Assembly: GCA_958298945.1 (NCBI GenBank)
Contig: OY282610.1
Location: 24,824,233 to 24,888,232 of the forward strand
Direction: 5' to 3'
Length of the DNA stretch: 64,000 nucleotides
Source of the DNA: Atherix ibis
Lineage: Eukaryota; Arthropoda; Insecta; Diptera; Athericidae
Positions 35,480-46,425 of the stretch are shown piece by piece; position 1 is the stretch's first letter; each line of letters opens with the position of its first letter. Below the pieces are notes generated by a model. That model saw only the letters and a program-made list of their open reading frames with translations. It was not told where the DNA came from and searched no databases. The position numbers were made by a program, and so were the translations under genes.

Positions 35480-35930
35480 AATGGAATTTCTGATGCTTAA
35501 TAATAGAGAAAAAAATAACAGCAACTTCTTAAGTTCAATTTTTGTCAGTTGAAAACAGATGGCGTGATTAGAAAAAACATTGGCATTCTTCAATTTTAAG
35601 CTGAATTAAATTTTAATTACTTGATAATAGATGACGTCAGAGAAGATGCGACTGAAAATTTGTCAATTTGCAATTCGATTTAGTTGATAATTGAATGCGA
35701 TGAGAGCAGGTTTTAAAATAAATTCACTTTTTTATAATTGACGATAGATGGCATTGGGTCTTATTCAAGTTTAAATAGATTTTGAGGAGTTTTGCATTTA
35801 TTCACACAAATTAATAGTTTAGAAAATTTAAGTTACTTTATTTAGACTATTAATAGCGCACTGTTTTTTTTTAAATAAACATACGACAATAAACTTGAAA
35901 ATCTGTATATTTATTTATCTGTAAATAAAT
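35480..35930 (+). repeat. Diverged repeat with AGATGGC subunits, left copy
   Basis: It contains several loosely repeated blocks of roughly 85-100 bp, each with a GATAATAGATGGC-like core (near 35560, 35625 and 35745), and a distal part CACAAATTAATAGTTTAGAA near 35804. The same succession occurs in the same orientation at 42270-42840, so these are two diverged copies of one repeat bracketing the inverted minisatellite arrays. Confidence 0.6.
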
Positions 35931-35943
35931 ATACAGATTTTCA
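35896..35943. repeat. 22-bp perfect palindrome with 4-nt loop
   Basis: Arms 35896-35917 and 35922-35943 are exact reverse complements (TGAAAATCTGTATATTTATT, then TA) around the loop TCTG. It lies at the left edge of the minisatellite block and could be a cruciform or element-end hairpin. Confidence 0.95.
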
Positions 35944-36029
35944 TGACATGTACGTGTAGTTTAAATTTAATTATTATTAAGAGGAAGTTTCAGTTTCAAC
36001 ACAGGAAAATTTTCTATAACTTTCAGTAA

Positions 36030-37470
36030 TAAATTTTACTTAACATTGCTACTGACGAATTGTTACTGGCGAATTGTTACTGATAAATTTTTACTGACGA
36101 ATTTTGATGGATAAACTTTTATTAAAGAATATTTACTGACAAATTTTAGCTGACAAATATTTACTGACGAAGTTTTACTGACGAATTTTTACTGCCAAAT
36201 TTGTACTCATATAATTTTACTGGCAAACTATTACTGACAAATTTTTACTGCCAAATTTGTACTGAACATTACAGAAAATTTTTTAAAGAAAACTTTTTAC
36301 AGAAATTTTTTTACAGAAAATTTTTGGCAGAAAATTTTTTACAGAAAATTTTTTACAGAAAATTTTTTACAGAAAATTTTTTACAGAAAATTTTTTACAG
36401 AAAATTTTTTACAGAAAATTTTTTACAGAAAATTTTTTACAGAAAATTTTTTACAGAAAATTTTTTACAGAAAATTTTTTACAGAAAATTTTTTACAGAA
36501 AATTTTTTACAGAAAATTTTTTACAGAAAATTTTTACAGAAAATTTTTACAGAAAATTTTTACAGAAAATATTTTCAGAAAATTTTTACTGAACATTTTT
36601 ACAGAAAATTTTTACTGAACATTTTTACAAAAAAATTTTACAGAAAATTTTTTCAGAAAATTTTTACTGCAATTTTTACTGAAAATTTTTACTGACATAT
36701 TTTTACTGACATATTTTAACTGGCATATTTTTACTGCCAAACTTGTACTGAACATTATTACTGAAAATTTTTAATGAAAATTTTTAATGAACTTGTACTG
36801 AACATTATTACAGAAAATTTTGTACAGAAAATTTTTACAGAAAATTTTTACAGAAAATTTTTACAGAAAATTTTTTACAGAAAATTTTTACAGAAAATTT
36901 TTACAGAAAATTTTTACAGAAAATTTTTACAGAAAATTTTTACAGAACATTTTTACAGAAAATTTTTACAGACATATTTTTGCTGACATATTTTTACTGA
37001 CATATTTTTACTGGCATATTTTTACTGCCAAACTTGTACTGAACATTATTACTGAAAATTTTTAATGAAAAGTTTTAATGAAAATTTTTACTGAACATTT
37101 TTACTGACTTATTTTCACTGACAAATTTTTACTGACAAATTTTTATGGAAATATTTTTACTGACAAATTTTTATGGTCATATTTTGACCGAACATTTTTA
37201 CTGAAAATTTTTACTGAACATTTTTACTGACAAATTTTTATAGAAAATTTTTACTGAACATTTTTACTGAAAATTTTTACTGAAAATTTTTACTGATAAG
37301 TTTTTACTGACTTATTTTTACTGATAAGTTTTTACTAACGAGTTTTTACAGATAAATTTAAAGTGACAGAATTTTACTCTCAAACTACGAGTATTACTAA
37401 CAAATTTTGACTGAATATTTGTAACCAAAAGTTTTTAACTAACAATTTAAACTGAAAACTTTAATAAAAA
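36030..37470 (+). repeat. 13-14 bp minisatellite array 1 (TTTTTACTGACAA sense)
   Basis: About 1.4 kb of short units. The outer parts read TTTTTACTGACAA or TTTTTACTGAAAA and variants. The centre (about 36310-36530) is homogenised to a perfect 14-mer, TTTTTTACAGAAAA, in a dozen or more copies. A second, 13-mer version (TTTTTACAGAAAA) follows at 36530-36560 and 36820-36960. Open frames of 164, 70 and 81 codons across it are by-products of the repeat, not genes. Array 2 (40185-41900) is the same motif on the other strand. Confidence 0.95.
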
Positions 37471-39329
37471 TTGTTCTTAAAAAAATTGAAAAGTTTTCCA
37501 ATTAAAAACCTTTCAATTGCGATTACATTTACTAGATCTGGAGAAGAAAAAAATTGTATTGTATAAAATTCGATAGTTTTAGGGAAGACCATCTGTGATC
37601 GTTTTCAATTCTCTTTAAAAATGAGTCAAACGCTTTAAGAATATTAATATTTCCCCAATATTTGCTCTATTGTCTTACTGTATAAATGGTAAACCTTTTT
37701 TAATAATTATTTTTATGCTCTAACATAATTTTTGCATACTCATATCATCATGAGCGCTGGTGTAGTACTAGTAATGGTGTGTGCTTAGCCAGAAGCCATC
37801 TGACTTCTGGCTGTGATTTTATGTTCAAGACCGAAGCTGGAAGGAAATTGTTTTCTTTTTTATTTGTGTAAAAATAAAATAAAAACCAATTAACTCTTGC
37901 AGTAGTTTTCCAAATGTCTAAATTTCGTCTTGATCGTATCTCATTAATCGTAATATTTTTAGTCACCACATGGAACTATTATTAATTGTGTACTTGGTTC
38001 TGTTTAAGTCAAATACGTTGAGGCGGCGGGCGATATAAACTCGTAGAATAGTCCCCCGCTAAATAAATACGAGACCATAGCATGAGGATTTTTCGGAGCC
38101 TTTGAACAACAATGAAAGGATACTGGCCGAGTGATGGTATCTGCTACCAAACGGATGAGTATTCTAGCATTTTTCTGTTTGCTCGGAATGCATCATGAGT
38201 TGTTGGATTGTTTTTGTTGAAAACACTAATGAAGACTGCGTACCCTCTGAAGTGTGAACTAAAGTGATTAAAGCAAAGTTTTCTCTGTAAGAAACCTTTT
38301 AATAGAAAAATGAGTGGGTGAGTGAGTGGTGAGTGACGGGCTTAAGATGAACTTCAACCGTATTTAGGGTAAAAGATGTAAGAAATGAGCAAAAGTGCTT
38401 TCCCAAAGAAAATAAGCAAACATTCTGAGTGTTTTTATTTCGAAACAGGAGGACTAGTACATACAAATATGAGAGTACGCGTGCGAGTACTATACTGATG
38501 GATACGTGTTCGTGCAGACTTTGGAACAATATATGTACACATAGAAGACCATGTGTAATATTTAATATTGAAAGCTCGAAAGGTAAACCCGCTAGACGAG
38601 TGAGAATATTCACGCACGTAGCGTCGAGTGCGTATTCGTACGTGTAGGATTGATTTCATGTACGAGGATTCCATTTTTTTCCAAGCATTTTTCGTTTTTG
38701 TACACCTGTTTATATGTAAATATTTATCTTTCATTAAATCTTTTCTTTAACATATCAACACTCGACTGCCACAGTAGATAAACAAAGCTATCTCGTTGAT
38801 TACTAAAAGTGATAAATTTTGATTGAAATCAAAAGGAATTCTTTGCTAAAAAAGAATCTTTTTCCATCGAACATATTATAAGATAGTTTTTTAAATTTGT
38901 TGTCGTTGCGCTTTTCTTCTGCACCTTTCATTAATTGTTTTTTTCTTTTTCTTCGTCATTTGTTTTCATTCTAAAATAATTTTGTAGATTTTCTACATTT
39001 CAGATTTTATAATATTTCCTTGATATTTCATTCAAAAGTTAATATTTTTATATATCATATATTATTTTCTTCTTCATTTTTATATTTGAAAATAAATAAG
39101 AATTTAAGGTTATGTATTGTGAATGTTTTATTCGAAACACTGTAAAGATTTCGATTATGAAAACTTTGGTTTTTATCTTTCGAATTCTTGGTTAGTGTAC
39201 AAATAATATTCATTCAATTTTCATTTTTTATTAACAAATATTAAACTAAGTAAATTTTGTTTACAAATAATCGATCACATCTGATACATTTTGTATGTTT
39301 TATTAAAGGGATGTACATATATATAGGGC
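37471..39329. other. Single-copy segment between the inverted arrays
   Basis: Mostly non-repetitive. Two patches are less AT-rich: 38015-38230 and 38425-38650. The second has open frames on both strands (such as 38429-38647), but I recognise no domain. If the inverted arrays are the ends of one element, this segment and the Tc3-like remnant at 39330 would be its interior. No transposase of a new kind is visible here. Confidence 0.5.
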
Positions 39330-40080
39330 TATTCATTTTGCAGTCTGTAAAGTATAGAACTGTCAATTGAGAAATTATATTTTTTGAGATAATATTTATT
39401 TAGCTTTGAGTTTGCCATTTTATAAAATAAAAAAATAAATGTTCTAAAAAAATGATAATTCACTGTTACCCGAGTTTGGTTCTTAAGGATGAAATGATAT
39501 TCGTCAAAATGAGGTTCATTTTTCACTCTGTAGATGTGTCCATTTACAAAACAACCATATATGGGGCTCTATTAACCCACAAATGACTATGAAGAAGCTA
39601 TTGTATGTACGAAAGTGAGTAACTGAAACGGTAGATATCTCTTTTTGAAGTTAATTAAGAAGAAGAGATCGTAACAGTCAATTCCGAAACCGTTATTTGA
39701 GAATTAAGAACGATAGACTTTAACTGTCATTTCTGAGCCCTTTATTACCATATGATAACTGACCATTTTTAACTTAAACTTAAAGACTTTAATATAAACT
39801 TTTACATAGTTTTAACAAGACGGCGCCACATGATAAATTTTCGCTTTATTGCACGAAAAGTTCCCAGAACGCATACATTGAGATTTGTTGTTATCAGTTA
39901 GCCCCCGAAATTGTTGCAACTTTTTAAATTTTCCTATAAAATTACAAATTTTTTATATATCTAAAACCAACATCCATCAAGTAATGGCTCATATGTTCAA
40001 AAATATTATCAAAACTTACCTCAAAATGATCGAGCATGTAAAAAGTTTTGTAACAGCTATTGAGTGATAATATATTTTAT
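39330..40080 (+). pseudogene. Tc3-like transposase remnant, catalytic domain to C-terminus
   Basis: RQNEVHFSLCRCVHLQNNHI near 39500 fits SDEVHFSLCGYVNKQNxHI (first Asp lost as Asn). INPQMTMKKLLYVRK near 39570, EEEIVTVNSETV near 39660 and a YHMITDHF piece near 39750 follow. ARKVPRTH near 39855 lies beyond a degraded WFQQDGAT block (remains are RRRHMI). PRNCCNFLNF near 39905 stands for PRSCDLTPLDFF, so the third Asp is missing. The tail KTNIHQVMAHMFKNIIKTYL, then KMIEHV, is a good match for the C-terminal helices and ends at TGA 40065-40067. Minisatellite array 2 begins about 120 bp further on. Confidence 0.75.
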
Positions 40081-40184
40081 GTATGGTATAATGACAAAGT
40101 TAAGAAAATTTATAAAAATAAAATTTGAATCAAAATCTAGATCCCGAACCGCAGATTATATAACACTTTACGAGTAACAATTTC

Positions 40185-41900
40185 TATTACAGTTTTCTGT
40201 TTAAATTGTCAGTTAAAAATTATCAGTAAAAATTTGTCAGTAAAAATTTTCAGCAAAAACTTGTCAGTAAAAATTTGGCAGTAATCACTTTTCAGTAAAA
40301 ATATGTCCGCAAAAATGTGTCACCAAAATGCTTCAGTAAAAAATTTCACTAAAAATTCGTCAGTAAAAATTCGTCAGTAAAATTTGTCAGTGATATATTC
40401 GACAAAAATTTATCTGTAAAAATTTACTCATAAAAATGTGTCAGTAAAAATATTTGATAAATATTTGTCAGTAAAAATGTTTGATAAAAACTTTTCAGTG
40501 AAAATTTGTCAGTAAAAATTTGTCAATAAATGAAAATTTATCTGTAAAAACTCGTCAGTAAAAACTTGTCAATAAAAATATATGATAAAAATTTGTCAGT
40601 AAAAATTTGTCAATAAATAATAATTTATCTCTAACAACTCGTCAGTAAAAACTTGCCAGAAAAAATATCTCAGTAAAAATTTGTCAGTAAAAATATGTCC
40701 GCAAAAATGTGTCACTAAAATGCTTCAGTAAAAAATATCACTAAAAATTCGTCAGTAAAAATTTGCTCATAAAAATGTGTCAGTAAAAATATTTGATAAA
40801 AATTTGTCAGTAAAAATATTTGATAAAAAATTTTCAGTGAAAATTTGTCAGTAAAAATTTGTCAATAAATGAAAATTTATGTGTAAAAACTCGTCAGTAA
40901 AAACTTGTCAGTAAAAATATGTCAGTAAAAATTTGTCAGTAAAATTATATGATAAAAACTTGTCAGTAAAAATTTATCAATAAATAAAAATTTATCTCTA
41001 AAAACTCGTCAGTAAAAACTTGCCAGAAAAAATATCTCAGTAAAAATTTGTCAGTAAAAATATTTGATAAGAATTCGTCAATAAAAGAAAATATATCTGC
41101 AAAACTCGTTAGTAAAAACTTGCCAGTAAAAATATATCAGTAAAAATTTGTCAGTAAAAATATTTGATAAAAATTTGTCAGTAAATAAAACTTATCTCTA
41201 AGAACTCGTCAGTAAAAATTTGTCAGTAAAAATATATCAGTAAAAATTTTTCAGTAAAAATTTGTCAGTAAAAATTTGTCAATAAAAGAAAATGTATCTG
41301 CAAAACGCGTCAGTAAAAACTTGTCAATAAAAATCTGTCAGTAAAAATTTGTCAGTGAAAATATTCGATAAAAATTTATCTGAAAAAATTTCCCAATAAA
41401 AATGTGTGAGTGAAAATTTGTCAGTAAAAATTTGTCAATAAAATTTTTAGCAAAAATTTGTTAGTAAAAATGTTTTGTTAGTAAAAAAAAATTTGTCAAT
41501 AAAAGAAAATTTATCTGTAAAAAATCGTTAGTAAAAATTTGTCAATAAAAATATTTGATAAAAATTTGTCATTAAAAATTTTTTAATAAAATAAAATGTA
41601 TCTGTGATAACTTGTCAGTAAAAACGTTCAGTAAAAATTTTACAGTAAACATTTTACAGTAAATATTTGTCAGTAAAAATATGTTAGTAAAAATTTTCAG
41701 TAAAAATATGTCAGTAAAAATTCGTCAGTAAAAATATGTCAGTAAAAATTCGTCAGTAAAAATATGTCAGTAAAAATTCGTCAGTAAAAATTTGTCAGTA
41801 AAAATGGGTTAATAAATATGTGTCGGTAAAAATGTGTCAGTAAAAATGTGTCAGTAAAAATGTTCAGTAAACATTAATCAATAACAAATTGTCGGTATAA
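40185..41900 (-). repeat. 13-bp minisatellite array 2, inverted relative to array 1
   Basis: About 1.7 kb of TTTGTCAGTAAAAA-type units, the reverse complement of array 1. Higher-order structure is visible. A segment starting ATATGTCCGCAAAAATGTGT occurs at 40301 and again at 40693 (spacing 392). A landmark such as TTTATCTGTAAAAACTCGTC recurs about every 85-115 bp through most of the array. Units are more diverged than the centre of array 1. No open frame of note. Confidence 0.95.
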
Positions 41901-42269
41901 AAATCCCAAGCACACAAATTTAATATTTACATAATTGGGCTGATATTTATAAAAATACGGTTTTAATAGGCTTAAGACCTCATCCACGATAGTTATCAGT
42001 TACTAAAGACTCAGAAAAGGTAAATAATTTTTTTGATAGATTTAGTGCACTTTGAGTTTGTATTTTTTTTATCATTTCTGTGAATAATTTGAATCAATTC
42101 ACAGTAATTTTTGTACCGCAAGAGATAAATTTCTATGATTAAAGATAAATTTTTCTTCAAAAACCCTTTACAAAATATTCACAAAAATAATGAACATATT
42201 TTCAACAAATCTACTCGTTACTTTAAATTTGATATAATATAAAAAGTAAATTCCAAAAAATAATCTAAT
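41901..42269. other. Short AT-rich spacer
   Basis: Between array 2 and the right copy of the bracketing repeat. Nothing recognised. Confidence 0.5.
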
Positions 42270-42840
42270 TCTGAATGGTCTTGACTGTCTTTTATTGATG
42301 GCTTTCGTCAATTTTACTTGGAATTCAATTTTTTGTAGTTCATAATAGGTGGTGTTATAGTAGGTGGTAGCGAGTATTAACAATTTAAGACTAAATTCAA
42401 TTTTTATAAAATGATAATAGATGCCGTTTTACTAATAATTTTAGGTTGTATTAAATTTCTGTTCTTTGATGACAAATTATTTTGTAGGTGAGTTGATAAC
42501 AGATGGCGCTGTAAAAGATGGAATCAGGAATGCGTTAATTTTAAACTGAATTCAATTTTTTCATAGATGAGAGATGGCACTAAAGTAGATCAGAGCTGGT
42601 ATTCTTCATTTTTACTAACTTAATAATAGATGGCCTTATAAAATATCAGAAATGACATTGTTCAATTTTTAATAGACTTTAAAGTTTTCTATATTTTTTC
42701 GCACCAAATGAAGAGTTTAAAAAATTTGATTAATTTAATTTAATATATTAAGCAAACAATTTTTTTTTAAATTATATTTTTTCCAGTATGTGTTTGTTTG
42801 AAATTTATTAAAATCTGTACTTATTGAAGTAGAAAAAAAT
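42270..42840 (+). repeat. Diverged repeat with AGATGGC subunits, right copy
   Basis: AATAGATGGC-type cores recur near 42350, 42415, 42500, 42565 and 42630 in blocks of roughly 65-100 bp. The distal part (TTCAATTTTTAATAGACTTT near 42663, through the T run at 42762) aligns by eye with 35760-35880 in the same orientation. Nearly 7 kb separates the two copies. Confidence 0.6.
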
Positions 42841-44374
42841 ATTTCTGTTTGTGTTCTACCTCTTACTTTTGGACTTGCAGAGAGTTTTGTCGCAATAAAA
42901 ATCATCAAAAAGCAGTCAACGCACGTTCTTACAAATTCAATTTTTAATTTTACTAATTTTTGTATAAGGTTAGTAGTAATAGAATTTAAGTTTGGTATAA
43001 ATAAAGAATAAAAAAAAAACATTTAAAAACATTACAAAAATTGTGAGAAACTTTTTAAATCAACAAAATAAATTCGGATTAGGCTCAAATCTTGAAAGCC
43101 CATTTTCTTTCTTCTTTTATATAAACATTTTTAAAAATTCTTTTTCGCTTAATAAGCAAAGAAAAAATAATATTTACAAGAGGGCGACAACAATAGATAC
43201 TGAATCGAAGCAAATAATAAGGTAACGTACTAGTCTCATCTTGTTCTGCCACGTGTCCTTTCAGTACTCCATTCTGTTCGACTCTAGTCCTTCTTAAACC
43301 TCATTTCGTTTTTGACATTATTTGTTCTCTGAATTTTTTGTACATTATTGTTAATGCCATTTCTGTTTACCATTTCTAAATTATCATTTTGAAAATGTTT
43401 TTATTTTTTTGTGTGAATATTGCAACTGTTATTAATATTAGTTTTCTTTCTCGTCCTTTTCATATTGTCAGCACTCTTATCCAAAACTATATTTAATATT
43501 TATTTAGTTCGCGACTGTTTGCATTTGGTCACTTGAGCATTTTTAAATTTTCTAAATGCGAACCTAATGCGAACCTAATGCATATCCCTTGAGGCCTTAA
43601 TAAAAACACATGGCAATATTTCCATTCGAGGATGTGTTCTCATGCACTCCAATTCGTATACTCTCATCGTATATGTGTATGATCATCCCTGGTGTCAAGT
43701 GGTTAGGTTGTTTTCTTCTGTATTTAAATTTTTTCCTTTAATGGTACTTGAATTTAACTTTTAACATTTTATATAATTTTGGAATTATTTTGATAACATT
43801 CTCAAAATAAAAAAGAAGACAAAAAAGAGGGAATATTTTTAATCAAATTCACTTTTGCTCTCGTTTGCTTAAATTTGTTCGTCCTTTTTAATTTCGTTTT
43901 TTTTTAATTTTTTTTTTTTGTGGTATAGGATCATTATCTTTATTATTTGTTAAAATTCATATTATTTTATTTTTTGAACTTGTATTTATTATGATGTCGA
44001 TTAAATGGGACTCTTTTTCGTTGTATATGTTCGTTCAAGGATATATTTGTTTGTTTATATTGCTGTGTACATAGTTTTTTTTTTTAAATAACATTTTTAC
44101 TGAAATATAAATTTCTAAGGTCTCGATAACTTAAGCATTTTATTTCTTGGCTATATTATAAGCTAAATTAGAATTCAAAACTGCTGCATACTTGACGTAA
44201 ATGTTTCAAGCGTCGCTTAATCAGAGCATATTAGAGAATTATCCATTTCTTAGTTTTGAAAGAAAATTTACTTTTATTTTATAAAATTGAAAAAATTGTG
44301 TTGGTAATAAAAAAAATTACTTAGACTATTATATGCCATTTTATAATTCAAAAACATAAACTATAATAAATACG
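42841..44374. other. AT-rich sequence without recognisable genes
   Basis: No element or gene recognised. Short open frames only. A less AT-rich patch lies near 43590-43700. Confidence 0.5.
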
Positions 44375-44640
44375 TCAATTGGGTGCTAGAATGGCAGGCT
44401 TTGGATGCTAATATTTCTAACAACATTTTCTTCAGCGATGAGGTTCATTTCTCTTTTTGTGGATACGTCAATAAGCAAAATTGTCATATATGAGGCTCTA
44501 GAATCTTACTAGTAACTATGTCAATCTTATTATGTTCATAAAAAGTGACTGTTTGGTGTGAATTTTGGTCTGAAGGTATCGTTGGACCGTATTTCTTTGA
44601 ACGATAATCGCCATACGAAAATCTTGGTAATGTTCAATAT
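44375..44640 (+). pseudogene. Tc3-like transposase, 5' half, split by minisatellite array 3
   Basis: WQALDANISNNIFFSDEVHF begins near 44390 and contains the first catalytic Asp; GYVNKQNCHI follows, then a TGA. After another stop KVTVWCEFWSEGIVGPYFFE near 44540 is nearly perfect for this family. Reading stops near 44600, where the VTVNxxRYxxM segment should follow. The continuation of the gene is found beyond array 3, at 46203-46425, which makes this one transposase interrupted by about 1.4 kb of minisatellite. Confidence 0.8.
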
Positions 44641-44839
44641 TTTCTCAGCATTGCATAATTTATTCCTTAAAATTTAATAGAATGTAAAATAAAGCAAAAC
44701 AAATCAACAGTGAAAAAACGAAAGAATACGAAAAACTCATCAAATAATAACATAAATAAATAAAAGCCAGGATGTTAATTCTCCATCCAGTTTTCAATGC
44801 ATAAAAAATTATCCGAAAAAATTCAACTGATTTTTTTTT

Positions 44840-46200
44840 TGTTAAACATTTTTACTGACAATTTTTGCTGAATCAATTTAACTGAACCAATTTTTATTGA
44901 TGATTTTTAATGTTATTTTTTGCTGACGATTTTTGTTGCTAATTTTTACTGAAGCAATTTTCCCTAAACAAATTTTCGCTGACAATTTTGCTGAACGATT
45001 TTTTGCTGGCAATTTTTATGGATTAATTTTTGCTGAACCAATTTTCACTAAACGAATTTCCACTAACAATTTGCATGAACCAATATTTACTGATATTTTT
45101 GCTGACAAGTTTTACTGACCATTTAGCTGACAAAATTTCCTGAACGAATTTTTGCTAAAAATTTTACTAATAATTTTTATTAAATGTGGTCGAATTTTTG
45201 CTAAACCAATTCTTGCTGACCATTTCCACTAACCACTATGAATTCCCGCTAATAAATTTTACAAACCAATATTTCCTGATATTTTTTGCTAACAATTTTT
45301 ACTGAGCCAATTTTTAACTGCAAACATTTTTACTGACACAATTTTGGTTGAACCATTTTAAACTGAACCAACTTTTGCTGATCATTTTTTACTGGACTAA
45401 TTCTTGCCGTCCATTTCTACTAACAATATTTGTTAAGCCTATTATTATTGAATTAAATTTTGCTGACCATTACGGCCGACAAATTTTCCTTAACGGATTT
45501 TCGCTGATAAATTCTTCTAAACGAATTTCCGCTAACAATATCCCTTGATATTTTCTGCTGACAATTTTTACTGAACCAATTTTTAACTAACAAAATTTTT
45601 ACTGACAAAATTTTCATTGAACCATTTGAAACTGCACCAACTTTTGCTGATCATTTTTACTAATGATTTTTATTGACAATTTTTGCAAATTATTTTGACT
45701 GACAATTTTTACTAAAATAATCGTTGCTGACCATTTCGGCTGACAACTTTCCTGTACGGATTTTTGCTGACAATTTTCAATGAACCAATTTTTGCTGATC
45801 ATTTTTAATGGACCAATTCTTATTGGCCATTTATACTAACAATATTTGTTAAGCCAATTTTTACTGAATATAATTTTTTCTGACTATTTTGCCAGACAAA
45901 TTTTTCTTAACGGATTTTCGCTGATAAATTCTTTTAAACGAATTTCCTATAACAATGTCTCTTGATATTTTTTGCTGACAATTTTTACTGAACCAATTTT
46001 TAACTGGCAAAATTTTCATTGAACCATTTGAAACTAAACCAACTTTTGCTGATCATTTTTATAAATGATTTTTATTGACAATTTTTGCAAATTATTTAGA
46101 CTGACAGTTTTTACTAAAATAATTTTTGTGACCATTTCGGCCCACAACTTTCCTGAATGGATTTTTGCGGACAATTTTTACTGAACCAATTTATAAATGG
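44840..46200 (+). repeat. Minisatellite array 3, inside a Tc3-like element
   Basis: Units such as TTTTTGCTGACAATTTTTAC and TGAACCAATTTT, related to the core of arrays 1 and 2 in the array 1 orientation but longer and more varied (about 13-17 bp). A higher-order duplication of about 400 bp is visible: ACCATTTGAAACTGCACCAA at 45621 recurs as ACCATTTGAAACTAAACCAA at 46023, with matching downstream text. Open frames inside it are repeat by-products. Confidence 0.9.
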
Positions 46201-46202
46201 AA

Positions 46203-46425
46203 AAAAGATTTTAATCCAATTTATATGTGGTATTAACAAGACGATGCCATAGGTTACACAATATGAAAAATTATGATTTCATCTTACAAATTTTTGTGGT
46301 TAATGGACATCTTAATACTAAATTTATTATTAAAATTAAAAACGAAATGTGCGAAAAATTACTTAAAAAAGATCGAGGACTGAAAATTAGTTTTAGAGTA
46401 ATTATTTCAATCATATTATAAATAA
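46203..46425 (+). pseudogene. Tc3-like transposase, 3' half, beyond array 3
   Basis: DFNPIYMWY near 46210, a stop, then QDDAIGYTI near 46238 correspond to the LKDFxxxxMWFQQDGATCHTI block that holds the second catalytic Asp. The open frame 46227-46421 ends with IKIKNEMCEKLLKKDRGL, which fits the C-terminal helix (EMCEKVLKN). The third-Asp block (DLTPLDFF) is not recognisable. Together with 44375-44640 this accounts for both halves of one gene. Confidence 0.65.

Noticed and set aside
36201..37065. Open frames of 164, 70 and 81 codons with a regular ENFLQKIFYRK-type peptide
   Set aside because: They are direct translations of the 13-14 bp minisatellite; length and periodicity follow from the repeat unit.
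36030..46200. Regularly spaced short repeats that could suggest a CRISPR array
   Set aside because: Units of 13-17 bp are contiguous with no unique spacers and no cas genes, in a eukaryotic context.
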